Assembly: GCA_038924905.1 (NCBI GenBank)
Contig: JBCKUK010000010.1
Coordinates: forward strand, 1-43,027
Direction of reading: 5' to 3'
From: JBCKUK01 sp038924905
GTDB lineage: Bacteria > Pseudomonadota > Gammaproteobacteria > Burkholderiales > Methylophilaceae
Length of the DNA: 43,027 bases
Shown: in pieces, positions 1 through 7,232 of the stretch
Numbering within the stretch: position 1 is the stretch's first letter
How the letters are laid out: every line of letters begins with the position of its first letter
Notes under the pieces: generated by a model
What the model was told of the DNA's origin: nothing
What the model saw: the letters and a program-made list of their open reading frames with translations, nothing else
Database searches by the model: none
Made by a program: the position numbers and the translations under genes

Positions 1-1
1 T

Positions 2-85
2 GAAAGTGAAAATATAATTTCAATTATACCGGACGAACTTAAGGCTGAATGGCGCAAGATTGCCTTCTCCACTCGAGTACATTGA
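2..85 (+). CDS. 3' end of an unrecognised CDS cut by the window edge
   Basis: An open frame enters from the left edge and runs 27 codons to a TGA at 83-85. The peptide ends in DELKAEWRKIAFSTRVH, a credible charged C-terminus, but it is too short to assign to a family. There is no start in the window. It may be the tail of a real gene or chance open frame. Confidence 0.3.
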   Translation, partial: ESENIISIIPDELKAEWRKIAFSTRVH

Positions 86-544
86 TCGAATAACAATTTC
101 GAAAAGACAATGCGTTGTAATGAAGTCCTAGAGTCAAACTTGGATCAAAGTACATTGACTTAACAGAACATGCTGCTACTTTATTCGCTGTAGACCCCGT
201 TGGCCACCCAAACTACCCCACCTGAGATCGGCATAGGCGCACGATAAGGCGTCATTTTCGACGCTGTCAGGGAATCGTTGGCAGGACGTTATCTTTCGCT
301 CTCGAATTAACCGAGGGGGAAACACTCGCCATGATTGATGGCGATGAACCAAACGACGACCAAGCTGTGTTGCTTGCTCATGGCATGGAGAACTTGGTTG
401 GCGTGCTTGGCGCGGTTCTTTGAGGTCGTCACGGAAATGAGCAAACTGCCGGACGCCGAGCGGACTGCTGTGCTGCAGGCCGCTGTTGAGGGCGGGCGCA
501 AGGACATCGCCGAACGCTAATAATGCTCTGGCCCTCAGCGCATG
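86..544. other. Gene-poor stretch, possibly decayed coding DNA
   Basis: No convincing gene. Two short overlapping plus-strand frames look protein-like: one open from 226 to a stop near 421 (with IDGDEPNDDQAVLLAHGMEN) and one open to 520 (with KLPDAERTAVLQAAVEGG). A single frameshift would join them, which suggests an old degraded gene. No family was recognised and no RNA gene or hairpin terminator was seen. Confidence 0.3.
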
Positions 545-1234
545 TTATGTTGTCTTCCTGCGCGCCACGATAACGCCATCCCGAGTCGGATTGATGAAAG
601 TGTCAAATTCAGGATCATTAAAAATGAGCCGGTTGTGCTCAAGAATTGCTTCGGTCCAGCCGGGGACAATATCCACATAATCTTCCACTGCGACTCGTCC
701 GTGCCAAAGTACATTGTCCGCAATGTAAAGACCACCGGGACGCAGCCGGCTTTTAGCCATTTGCCATACTGCGGGGTAGTCTCCCTTGTCGACATCGTTG
801 TAGCAGATATCGAATAGTCCGTCGGTCTCAGCAAAAATCTCCTGCGCCAGGCCGACGCGGAAATCAACTCTATCCCATAAACCTGCTGAATTGAGATATT
901 GTTTAGCCTGCTCTCTGTTGAGAGGGTCGCCGTCGCTGCAAATTACTTGTCCTTCCGGGCCTGCCGCTTTTGCAAACCAATAGGCTGAGTAGCCATAACC
1001 GCTGCCAAACTCGAATACTCGTTGCGCATTGACCGTCTTCGCCAGAGTCTCAAGAAAAGCGCCAACTAAGCGGCCAACGATGGGAAAATTATTTTTCTGC
1101 GCCAGCGCTTCCATCTCTGTCAGCACCGGATGATCGGTTTGATTCAGTAATCCGCGCATGTAGTTTTCTATGGCGGGATTGACCGGATTTAATACAGTGG
1201 GATTTGCAATAGTTGGGGATTGCATCTTGGCCAT
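545..1234 (-). CDS. SAM-dependent O-methyltransferase, CCoAOMT-like family
   Basis: A 229-residue Rossmann-fold methyltransferase of the caffeoyl-CoA/catechol O-methyltransferase type (methyltransferase family 3). Motif I for SAM binding is VFEFGSGYGYSAYW at about residues 73-86. The region YNDVDKGDYPAVW (145-157) matches the usual metal-binding aspartate segment and IADNVLWHG (171-179) the second conserved block. The length is typical for the family. The ATG at 1234 is preceded by GGAGG eight bases upstream, so the start is well supported. It stands alone among mobile-element debris, so the neighbours say nothing of the substrate. These enzymes methylate catechol-type hydroxyls; the actual substrate here is unknown. 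Confidence 0.85.
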   Translation of the reverse strand: MAKMQSPTIANPTVLNPVNPAIENYMRGLLNQTDHPVLTEMEALAQKNNFPIVGRLVGAFLETLAKTVNAQRVFEFGSGYGYSAYWFAKAAGPEGQVICSDGDPLNREQAKQYLNSAGLWDRVDFRVGLAQEIFAETDGLFDICYNDVDKGDYPAVWQMAKSRLRPGGLYIADNVLWHGRVAVEDYVDIVPGWTEAILEHNRLIFNDPEFDTFINPTRDGVIVARRKTT

Positions 1235-1323
1235 TATCGATCCCTCCAGGAAGATAGAAATCTCAACTTCTTTTCGTTTTTAACTTTACGCTCAACTAGC
1301 ACAGCTGGTCAATTTTAAACTAG

Positions 1324-1476
1324 CGCCAACACCCCAATGACAATGCGGCGTTTAAGGTGGCATATTTAGCGATGTTGCAAGCCTCCAAAAAATGGACGAT
1401 GCCACTTAAGGATTGGAAGGCTACGCTGAATCGTTTTAGTATTGAATTGGGTGACAGAGTGCCTCCCTTAAATTAA
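1324..1476 (+). pseudogene. IS256-family transposase, C-terminal fragment
   Basis: An open frame after a TAG at 1321 encodes about 50 residues to TAA at 1474. It carries the closing signature of IS256-type transposases: PNDNAAFKVAYLA, then KKWTMPLKDWKATLNRFSIE. Only the last eighth of a roughly 400-residue transposase remains, with no DDE residues, so this is an inactive remnant. Confidence 0.75.
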
Positions 1477-1506
1477 TGCACTCAATCAGCATTTACACAG
1501 AATTAT

Positions 1507-2193
1507 TTACAGGGTCGATTCTTCCGCTAATTGACGCTGAATTTCATGATCAAAATTATCAATCGCGAGGGAGATATTTATCGTCATTTCATCCAGCAAT
1601 GCGACGGCTTCCTCATCAAAAGCATCAATCTGCTCATGGTAGACGGTGAGTACGGCAAACGGCTTGCCGCCACGCTGGATTGGGAATGCGACTAAGGAGT
1701 TAAAACCATATTTGGCAGCCCGCTCCCGCCAGAGTACGGTTCTTGGGTCAGTAGCGAAGTTGTTGACGATGACAGCTCGGTCCTCGCGCAGCGCCGTACC
1801 AGCAGGCCCACGCCCTTCTGCTACGTCAGCATGCGAAGAGATAGCCAAGCCATCCAGATAGTCCCGCCCCTCACCATAGCTGGCAACTGGCATAATCATG
1901 CCGCTCTCTTCATTTAATTGGCCAATCCAGGCCATTTTCATGCCGCCAAATTCGACGGCAGTGCGACACACCAGCGGAAACAGTTCTGCTTGCTGTGTCA
2001 TGCGCACAATAGCCTGATTGGCTTCGCTGAGGGCTTGGTATAGTTGCGATAGGCGCTTCACACTTGCCTCCGCCGTAGCTACATTCGCCAGGGGCAGCGA
2101 AAGGGTTTTTTCCTCACGCACGTCCTGCGCCAAGCTTACTGTGCTCGTAACAAGCATCGTCATAATCAAACTTATCTTGCACACGTTAATCAT
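1507..2193 (-). CDS. GAF-domain protein with signal peptide, no output domain
   Basis: The start is taken at the ATG at 2193, giving 228 residues that open with a hydrophobic signal-like segment (MINVCKISLIMTMLVTSTVSLA). A helical linker leads to one GAF domain in the second half, with MAWIGQLNEESG, GRGPAGTALRED and FNSLVAFPIQRGGKPFAVL. In related betaproteobacterial proteins this QALSEANQAIVR-GAF unit is followed by a GGDEF or histidine kinase domain. Here the protein stops just after the GAF domain. The upstream side is occupied by an IS3 fragment, so a lost 5' part and a rebuilt N-terminus are possible. It may be a small ligand sensor or a decayed signalling gene; the ligand is unknown. 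Confidence 0.6.
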   Translation of the reverse strand: MINVCKISLIMTMLVTSTVSLAQDVREEKTLSLPLANVATAEASVKRLSQLYQALSEANQAIVRMTQQAELFPLVCRTAVEFGGMKMAWIGQLNEESGMIMPVASYGEGRDYLDGLAISSHADVAEGRGPAGTALREDRAVIVNNFATDPRTVLWRERAAKYGFNSLVAFPIQRGGKPFAVLTVYHEQIDAFDEEAVALLDEMTINISLAIDNFDHEIQRQLAEESTL

Positions 2194-2235
2194 GGTTACA
2201 GTGGACCCCTCCGTCAAGACAGAAATCAGCCTGGT

Positions 2236-2499
2236 TTAAGCTGTACTGTCCACTTCTACGCAGCTGCATGGCGCTGCCCCATTCTTGCTAAATTTATCCA
2301 CTATCCTTGCGCCGCCGTAGCTTCCCGTCGCATACACCTCTTCTGGCGTCCGGTTGCCTAACGACTGATGCGGCCGTTCGCCATTGTAAAACACGAAGTA
2401 TTCCGTCAGTCCCATCATCAGATCCAGCGGGCGGGCGTAGCCCTTCAGATACACGTCTTCGTATTTCACGCTGCGCCATAGCCGTTCAACAAAGATGTT
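2236..2499 (-). pseudogene. IS3-family transposase (OrfB), C-terminal fragment
   Basis: The minus-strand frame from 2499 encodes NIFVERLWRSVKYEDVYLKG, then YFVFYNGERPHQSLGNRTPEEVY, the end of the rve integrase domain of IS3-type OrfB, including the region after the third catalytic acid. The N-terminal two thirds are missing. The break at 2499/2500 is exactly where the sequence shared with 4530 begins, so a second mobile element interrupted the IS3 gene here. Confidence 0.85.
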
Positions 2500-2685
2500 G
2501 TAAGGATAGGAATTTCAATGGCACTTCGCGCAGTATCGCACTCCCAGCAAACTGAAGTCAATCGAAAAGCTGTGCTTGTTAGCCCCAAGTAGTAATGTCC
2601 CCTTTCTCCCAAATAGAAATGTCCCCTTGAGATTACGTTGAGTAAACTCAGCGCCTGTTAAAACCGCAGAGGCGGGCATTTTTGA
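2500..2685. mobile_element. Mobile-element end and ISNCY-like leader
   Basis: It opens with GTAAGGATAGGAATTTCAA, identical over 19 bases to 4530-4548, and weaker similarity continues for about 60 bases. Further in, ATGTCCCCTT occurs at 2595-2604 and 2619-2628, a 24-base spacing typical of the ends of ISNCY/IS1202-type elements as I remember them. It leads straight into a transposase N-terminus at 2686. Two different elements may be nested here. Confidence 0.5.
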
Positions 2686-2796
2686 ATGGACCTGATGATG
2701 AGTCAAAAAGAAGGGAAACGGGCGCAGATTATGGAGCTACTTGAGGCAGGCAAAATTGATCAGAAAGAGGCTGGGGAACGGTTCAAAGAAAACTGA
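2686..2796 (+). pseudogene. ISNCY/IS1202-like transposase, N-terminal fragment
   Basis: A 36-codon frame whose residues MSQKEGKRAQIMELLEAGKI, followed by DQKEAGERF, match the start of ISNCY-type transposases, where a helix-turn-helix of the form QxEAAxRLGLS follows. The frame ends at TGA 2794-2796 after the first helix; no catalytic part remains. Identification rests on this N-terminus and the upstream ATGTCCCCTT repeats. Confidence 0.5.
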
Positions 2797-2837
2797 GAAA
2801 ACTGGGGTCAATGTGAAGTTTCAAAACTGGCAAAACT

Positions 2838-2891
2838 GGAGTGCGGCGGCTTGCCGCCGCTTTAGAAAGCGGGAGCAAACTCCCGCACTCC
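2838..2891. repeat. Nested palindrome (REP-like) between GGAGTGCGG and CCGCACTCC
   Basis: A 54-base element is bounded by perfect inverted 9-mers, GGAGTGCGG (2838-2846) and CCGCACTCC (2883-2891). Inside are two smaller hairpins, GCGGC-TTGCC-GCCGC and GCGGGAG-CAAA-CTCCCGC. The transcript would fold into a three-arm cross. It lies 28 bases beyond the qmcA stop and may end or stabilise that transcript. Confidence 0.7.
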
Positions 2892-2918
2892 AAAAATTGT
2901 TGACGACGAACAGAGTAT

Positions 2919-3830
2919 CTACTTCTGCGCCTTCACAATACTCATCGCCGCCGCCACCAGTCCGCCCATGTCGGCCAGGTTGCCGGGCAGGATGAGGGTG
3001 TTGCCTTGCTTGGCAACATTGCCAAAAGCCTCCACATATTTTTCCGCGACCTTGAGGTTGACCGCGTCCATGCCGCCGGGAGACTGGATGGCTAGTGCGA
3101 CCTGCTGGATAGCCGTAGCGGTAGCTGTGGCTACGACCTTGATGGCCTCTGCTTCGCCATTGGCAGCGTTGATCACCGCCTGTTTTTCGCCTTCGGAACG
3201 CTGGATAAATGCCTCGCGCTCGCCGGTGGCAATGTTGATCTGCTCCTGCTTGCGTCCTTCGGAGGAGGCAATCAACGCGCGCTTCTCCCGCTCCGCCGTG
3301 ATCTGCGCCTGCATGGCGAGGAGAATTTCCTTGGGCGGCACCAAATCCTTAATCTCGTAGCGCAACACTTTCACCCCCCAACTGGCGGCGGCTTCGTCCA
3401 GGGCTGCGACCACGGTGCGGTTGATTTCGTCGCGCTCCTCGAAGGTCTTGTCCAATTCCATCTTGCCGATGGCCGAGCGCAGGGTGGTCTGGGCGAGCTG
3501 GGTGATCGCGCTGAGATAATTGCTGCTGCCGTAGGAAGCCAGCTTGGGGTCGGTCACCTGAAAATACAGAACGCCGTCCACTTGCAACTGGGTATTGTCC
3601 TTGGTGATGCAAATCTGGCTCGGCACGTCCAGCGGGACTTCCTTGAGCATGTGCTTGTAGGCGACCCGGTCTATGAACGGTATCACAGGTCTCAAACCGG
3701 GCTCCAATGTTGCGTGAAAGCGACCCAGGCGCTCGACTACCCAGGCATGCTGCTGCGGCACTATATTGAACGTCTTGATGACAAAAATGCAGACTACAAT
3801 CAAAGCCAAAATATATAGCGCGTTTTCCAT
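2919..3830 (-). CDS. qmcA: SPFH/Band 7 (stomatin-like) membrane protein, QmcA family
   Basis: A 303-residue protein with one N-terminal membrane helix (about 4-22), then an SPFH domain starting at VPQQHAWVVERLGRFHATL. A long alanine- and glutamate-rich coiled coil follows (ITAEREKRALIASSEGRKQE through NAANGEAEAIKVV). Length and layout fit bacterial stomatin-like QmcA proteins, which form large ring-like oligomers on the membrane. The ATG at 3830 has AGGAGG just upstream. The upstream partner is an NfeD-like gene only 16 bases away, and SPFH plus NfeD is a known conserved pair. Function is probably membrane organisation or proteolysis control; the direct partner is not shown by sequence. Confidence 0.88.
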   Translation of the reverse strand: MENALYILALIVVCIFVIKTFNIVPQQHAWVVERLGRFHATLEPGLRPVIPFIDRVAYKHMLKEVPLDVPSQICITKDNTQLQVDGVLYFQVTDPKLASYGSSNYLSAITQLAQTTLRSAIGKMELDKTFEERDEINRTVVAALDEAAASWGVKVLRYEIKDLVPPKEILLAMQAQITAEREKRALIASSEGRKQEQINIATGEREAFIQRSEGEKQAVINAANGEAEAIKVVATATATAIQQVALAIQSPGGMDAVNLKVAEKYVEAFGNVAKQGNTLILPGNLADMGGLVAAAMSIVKAQK

Positions 3831-3846
3831 ATTCCCTCCTTTACAG

Positions 3847-4263
3847 TTACGATTTATGCTGCGTTAAAACCAACTTTGAGCCGCGTATTGCCTTGATGTA
3901 GAACACTCCATCGCGCGCCATGCCGGCAGATTCGGGCTCCGCATCCCATTCGGCGCCACGGTAAAACACCCGTGCCGACCCATCCTCACGCCAGGTAATG
4001 ACCTGCACAGATTGTCCGATGTCCAGGCTCTGGTTGACTGCTGCGCGACCACGGACGCTTCTCATCCTGCTCACCAGCAGTGTGCCAATGATGCCCGCCA
4101 CCGCACTGAACGCGAGCTGCCATGGCACACTCACTCCGAGTAGCGCCGCTACACCCCCTGCACCCAGGGCGAGCGCCAGCACCAGCATATAAAACGTACC
4201 CGTCGCCATTTCCAGCCCCAGCAACACCAAGGCCAGCACAAACCAATAAATGTAAGACGCCAT
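3847..4263 (-). CDS. NfeD-family membrane protein
   Basis: The start chosen is the ATG at 4263, preceded by GGAGGAATC; a longer frame to 4299 lacks this signal. The 138-residue product has hydrophobic segments in its first 75 residues and a C-terminal OB-fold-like domain (VNQSLDIGQSVQVITWREDG to the end), the short NfeD1b arrangement without the protease domain. Together with the downstream SPFH gene it forms a two-gene operon. NfeD-type OB domains are thought to bind the SPFH partner. The pair is intact although the gene upstream, queA, is broken. Confidence 0.82.
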   Translation of the reverse strand: MASYIYWFVLALVLLGLEMATGTFYMLVLALALGAGGVAALLGVSVPWQLAFSAVAGIIGTLLVSRMRSVRGRAAVNQSLDIGQSVQVITWREDGSARVFYRGAEWDAEPESAGMARDGVFYIKAIRGSKLVLTQHKS

Positions 4264-4321
4264 GATTCCTCCCCGATAACTCCTGCGCAACTCTAACACG
4301 CAGGCGTCTCGCCCGCGCTCC

Positions 4322-4528
4322 TCAATCCTCGCGCCGTTCGATCAACATCGCATCACCATAGCTGAAAAAGCGATATTCTTTTCCCACTGCGTGTCGGTAG
4401 GCGGAGAGCAGCGCTTCCGTGCCGCGGAATGCACACACCAGCATCAGCAGAGTGGATTTGGGCAAGTGGAAATTGGTGAGCAGCACGTCCACCACCTTGA
4501 AGTGGTAACCCGGTGTGATGAAGATATT
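4322..4528 (-). pseudogene. queA: queA 3' fragment (tRNA ribosyltransferase-isomerase)
   Basis: The minus frame to TGA at 4322-4324 reads NIFITPGYHFKVVDVLLTNF, HLPKSTLLMLVCAF and ends FFSYGDAMLIERRED. These are the conserved C-terminal motifs of QueA, the enzyme that adds the epoxycyclopentane ring in queuosine synthesis. Only about 69 of roughly 340 residues are left. The break at 4528-4530 coincides with the 19-base mobile-element end also seen at 2500. No tgt gene is in view downstream. Another intact queA elsewhere in the genome cannot be excluded. Confidence 0.88.
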
Positions 4529-4529
4529 G

Positions 4530-4730
4530 GTAAGGATAGGAATTTCAACGCCACTTTTTGAAGTATCCCGTGCTTTTCAGACGTAGTCAATCTGGGAATT
4601 TGTGTCGAAGAACCTGAAAACCCGCCCCTGCTTGCCCGTTGTGCGCATCTGGTGTCACATACGCATCAGAAATTTGCCTCTCACGTAACCACAGGCACGA
4701 GTTATTTCTGACGAGCGGTTGCTCGTCTTC
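4530..4730. mobile_element. Element end downstream of the IS91-like transposase fragment
   Basis: It starts with GTAAGGATAGGAATTTCAA, the copy of the sequence at 2500-2518, and runs about 200 bases to the stop of the transposase fragment read towards it. This is where the 3' replication-origin end of an IS91-type element would lie. Flanks on the outer side are similar in both copies (AAGATGTT and AAGATATTG), suggesting sequence-preferring insertion. Confidence 0.5.
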
Positions 4731-4967
4731 CTACCATGCCACGCGTTGATCGAACTCGTAGTCCGGCGCCGGTTGCACCTGCGGATCGCTCTCGCCAGAC
4801 TCGCTGCCCTGCATTTCCCACAGCGGTGGCCCGCGTGCTTTCGCCAGACGGGGTGGCGAGGTCGATTCGCCCAGATGGCCAAGAATCTCCCGGATCACCG
4901 CCGCTTCGGTGACGAAGGCGATGATTCGCATCTTGCCGCCACAGTGAGCTAGACCCGATTTTGTGGA
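4731..4967 (-). pseudogene. IS91-like transposase, C-terminal fragment
   Basis: The frame reads AHCGGKMRIIAFVTEAAVIR, then HLGESTSPPRLAKARGPPLW and ends PAPDYEFDQRVAW. I recognise this as the C-terminal tail of IS91-type zinc-binding transposases, where a CxxCGGKM segment precedes a short IIAF helix and a proline-rich end. The catalytic tyrosine domain is absent. It lies on the same strand as the broken queA and was probably the element that disrupted it. Confidence 0.6.
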
Positions 4968-4971
4968 GGGG

Positions 4972-4997
4972 CAAGTTGATGATATTTTATCAACTTG
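4972..4997. repeat. Perfect 9-bp inverted repeat with 8-base loop
   Basis: CAAGTTGAT (4972-4980) and ATCAACTTG (4989-4997) are perfect complements around GATATTTT. There is no T-run after it on either strand, so it is more likely an operator or element end than an intrinsic terminator. Confidence 0.5.
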
Positions 4998-5158
4998 TTA
5001 GGAGGCGCCTATTTAACGTTACAAATTCACTGGTGTAACCCTTGTCTTCTCGGCGGTTGAACGTAACCTTATACGACTTTTGAGGTCAAAGGTGGTTAAT
5101 CCGTCTTTTGTAAAGCTTATTACACTTTAATAGTGTTTGGTATTTTCTAGGAAACGCA

Positions 5159-5683
5159 ATGCACAAATTACTAATTGTTATCTCTTTCGCTTTCCCCTTG
5201 TTCGCATCAAGCGCTAATGCAGCAGAGTTTGATATGCGTCCAGGTTTGTGGGAAATCACAACCACATCCGATTTGTTGCTGTTAGCGCCACATATCCCAC
5301 CAGAGCAAATGCAAAACATCAAAGATTTAGCAAAAGTGTACGGGGTTGATATGCCAGATATTGAAAATGGCACAGCAATATCTCAGGCATGCATCACACA
5401 AGAAATGGCGAACCAAAAAACCCTACCTATTTTTTATCAAGAACATTTGGGCTGCACATCTAAAAATGCAAGCCGCAATGGTAACCGCTATGAAGTAGAC
5501 TTTATATGTGACAGCGCACACCTTAAAGGCAATGGCACTGCACAGGGAAATTTGACTAGTGCAGAGGGTTTTTCGGGTCAAACCAAATTTAATGGCCTTA
5601 TGCAAGGCAACCCAGTGAATGAGACAGCGGATATTAGTGGAAAATGGATGGATGCGAGTTGCGGAACGGTAAAGCCGCTATAG
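5159..5683 (+). CDS. DUF3617-family exported protein
   Basis: A 174-residue protein beginning with a clear signal peptide, MHKLLIVISFAFPLFASSANA, with likely cleavage before AEFDMRPGLWEIT. The motif RPGLWE is the hallmark of DUF3617, and the four later cysteines (in SQACITQ, HLGCTSK, FICDSA and ASCGTV) would pair in the oxidising periplasm. The ATG has AGGAAAC upstream. The gene is AT-richer than its neighbours and stands alone. The family has no established function; members are small periplasmic proteins. A short palindrome ACACT-TTAAT-AGTGT at 5122-5136 lies just upstream. Confidence 0.78.
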   Translation: MHKLLIVISFAFPLFASSANAAEFDMRPGLWEITTTSDLLLLAPHIPPEQMQNIKDLAKVYGVDMPDIENGTAISQACITQEMANQKTLPIFYQEHLGCTSKNASRNGNRYEVDFICDSAHLKGNGTAQGNLTSAEGFSGQTKFNGLMQGNPVNETADISGKWMDASCGTVKPL

Positions 5684-6018
5684 ATGACCGGCACCATCGC
5701 GGGCACGGGAAAACGAACATCAGCAAAGTAAACTAATGGAGGCGCATAATGGCGAATAGGTGGACACAGGAACGACGGAGCGCAAGCCAGGGGCGGTTTC
5801 TTGCCGCTGGCGCTCTGTCCGATACCACTGCACTAGCCCGGCGCGGTGCTTGCGCATTTCCTTTTTTGCAAGCGGCGTGATGGGCGGTAAGACGGGCTGT
5901 TACAATCGCACCATACCCCTCAAGTGCGATGTATCTGTTGGTATATTTGTTGGTATAAATGAAAAACCAAAGCTGTACATCTAGGGTTAATGCGGATTAC
6001 TGCGTTAAGTATGGCTGA
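5684..6018. other. Remnant intergenic DNA
   Basis: No intact gene. A frame from ATG 5749 begins MANRWTQERR, which resembles the start of small phage-associated proteins, but the rest is not recognisable and probably frameshifted. Upstream of 5960 there is a direct repeat GTTGGTATA (in GTTGGTATATTTGTTGGTATAA). Confidence 0.35.
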
Positions 6019-6195
6019 CACCGCATACTTGACCAGAAGGAAAATCACTGCCCATCGACCGGCAGATCATCCGGCGCTTGCCCTGGTTATGTCATAGATC
6101 ACGTTAAGCCATTGAAGCGGAGCGGGGCTGATGATCCTAGTAATATGCAATGGCAGACAAAAGAGGATGCTAAGGTTAAAGACAAAACGGAATAG
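6019..6195 (+). pseudogene. HNH endonuclease, C-terminal fragment
   Basis: The frame after TGA 6016-6018 encodes ENHCPSTGRSSGACPGYVID, HVKPLKRSGADDPSNMQWQT and ends DAKVKDKTE before TAG. This is the complete C-terminal HNH motif region (CPSTG, PGYVIDHVKPL, PSNMQWQ) of a common small secreted or phage-type HNH protein. The N-terminal part is missing and no start codon is in frame, so it is a broken gene. It ends about 170 bases from the 3' end of tRNA-Pro, a usual integration site. Confidence 0.75.
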
Positions 6196-6322
6196 GGAGC
6201 CAACATTCTGCTGCATAATCCAGTTGACTTGCCCCCACTAATCCGGACGGTAAAAGGGTCAGAAAATAGCCACAGCAATTTATCTGTATATCCCTTTGTA
6301 TATCCCTTTACGGATATAAATA

Positions 6323-6357
6323 AAAAAGACCTACAGTAATTATATGTAAGTCTTTGT
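6323..6357 (-). terminator. Rho-independent terminator after tRNA-Pro
   Basis: On the minus strand AAAGACTTACA pairs with TGTAGGTCTTT (plus positions 6345-6355 and 6325-6335), followed by TTTATTT. It sits seven bases beyond the tRNA CCA end and would end the whole thrS-to-tRNA-Pro transcript. Confidence 0.75.
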
Positions 6358-6363
6358 TTATAT

Positions 6364-6440
6364 TGGTCGGGACGACAGGATTTGAACCTGCGACCCCTTG
6401 TCCCCCAGACAAGTACGCTACCAGGCTGCGCTACGCCCCG
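6364..6440 (-). tRNA. tRNA-Pro (anticodon GGG)
   Basis: A 77-base cloverleaf with encoded CCA. The acceptor strands CGGGGCG and CGTCCCG pair, the T-arm is GCAGGTTCAAATCCTGT, and the anticodon stem CTTGT/ACAAG encloses CTGGGGG, so the anticodon is GGG. It follows merR, as in other betaproteobacteria. Confidence 0.95.
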
Positions 6441-6532
6441 AACCGCTCATGAGCATAGTTACAAACTCACAGCAAGGCGGAATTATAGCGGAAAACTAGC
6501 AGGAAAGCTGATTGAAAAACCAGCGAAATAGC

Positions 6533-6940
6533 TTAGTGGGCGGTCGAATTAAGCAGGCTAACCAGCTCGCGCAATTCAGTGCGCACAGCGGAGAAATCAA
6601 ACTCTGCCATGGCGTCATTACCTATTCTGGCTGGCTGATGATTTTCAGCTGCCGCAGCGTGGCCTCTTACCGCGTGCTCTTCAAGACGATTGCGCGCACC
6701 GCTGATGGTAAAGCCCTGCTCATAAAGCAGCTCACGAATACGCCGAATCAATAAAACTTCGTGGTGTTGGTAGTAACGGCGATTGCCGCGACGCTTGACC
6801 GATTTGAGCTGAGTAAACTCCTGCTCCCAATAGCGCAGCACATGCGGTTTTACCCCGCAAAGTTCGCTCACCTCACCAATGGTGAAGTAGCGCTTGGCGG
6901 GGATAGGCGGCAGCTGAACCTTATGCATTGGCTCCGGCAT
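6533..6940 (-). CDS. MerR-family transcriptional regulator downstream of ihfA
   Basis: A 135-residue protein with an N-terminal winged helix: YFTIGEVSELCGVKPHVLRY, WEQEF, then RRYYQHHEVLLIRRI and a dimerisation helix. There are no C-terminal cysteines for metal sensing. This is the MerR type found directly after ihfA in beta- and gammaproteobacteria; its targets are not established. The listed start overlaps ihfA by 20 bases; the ATG at 6928 is an equally good start with an 8-base overlap. It closes the pheST-ihfA operon before tRNA-Pro. Confidence 0.88.
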   Translation of the reverse strand: MPEPMHKVQLPPIPAKRYFTIGEVSELCGVKPHVLRYWEQEFTQLKSVKRRGNRRYYQHHEVLLIRRIRELLYEQGFTISGARNRLEEHAVRGHAAAAENHQPARIGNDAMAEFDFSAVRTELRELVSLLNSTAH

Positions 6941-7223
6941 AAGCCTCTTCTACCTTGCTTTTAAGTTTTTGACTGGCATGGAAAGTAACCACACGGCGCG
7001 CGGTAATCGGTATTTCTTCACCAGTTTTAGGGTTGCGGCCTGGGCGTTCGGATTTTTTACGTAACTCAAAATTCCCAAAGCCTGAGAGCTTCACGGAATC
7101 GCCCGCTTCAAGCGCGGTGCGAATCTCTTCAAAAAATGCTTCCACCATATCTTTGGCTTCACGTTTATTTAAACCAACTTGCTCAAACAGCAAATCGGTC
7201 AAATCAGCTTTTGTTAATGTCAT
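6921..7223 (-). CDS. ihfA: Integration host factor subunit alpha
   Basis: A 100-residue HU/IHF-fold protein. MTLTKADLTDLLFEQVGLNK and VKLSGFGNFELRKKSERPGR are diagnostic, and the beta-arm RNPKTGEEIPITARRVVTF carries the proline that intercalates and bends DNA. The length is standard. It lies 9 bases after pheT, the classic pheT-ihfA arrangement, and pairs with an IhfB encoded elsewhere. Confidence 0.96.
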   Translation of the reverse strand: MTLTKADLTDLLFEQVGLNKREAKDMVEAFFEEIRTALEAGDSVKLSGFGNFELRKKSERPGRNPKTGEEIPITARRVVTFHASQKLKSKVEEAYAGANA

Positions 7224-7232
7224 TTAAATCTT

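Noticed and set aside
335..520. Plus-strand frame of 61 codons
   Set aside because: Only the second half looks protein-like, there is no ribosome site, and no family was recognised; described as decayed DNA instead.
2515..2706. Minus-strand frame of 63 codons across the element end
   Set aside because: It crosses repeats typical of insertion-sequence ends and shows no family similarity.
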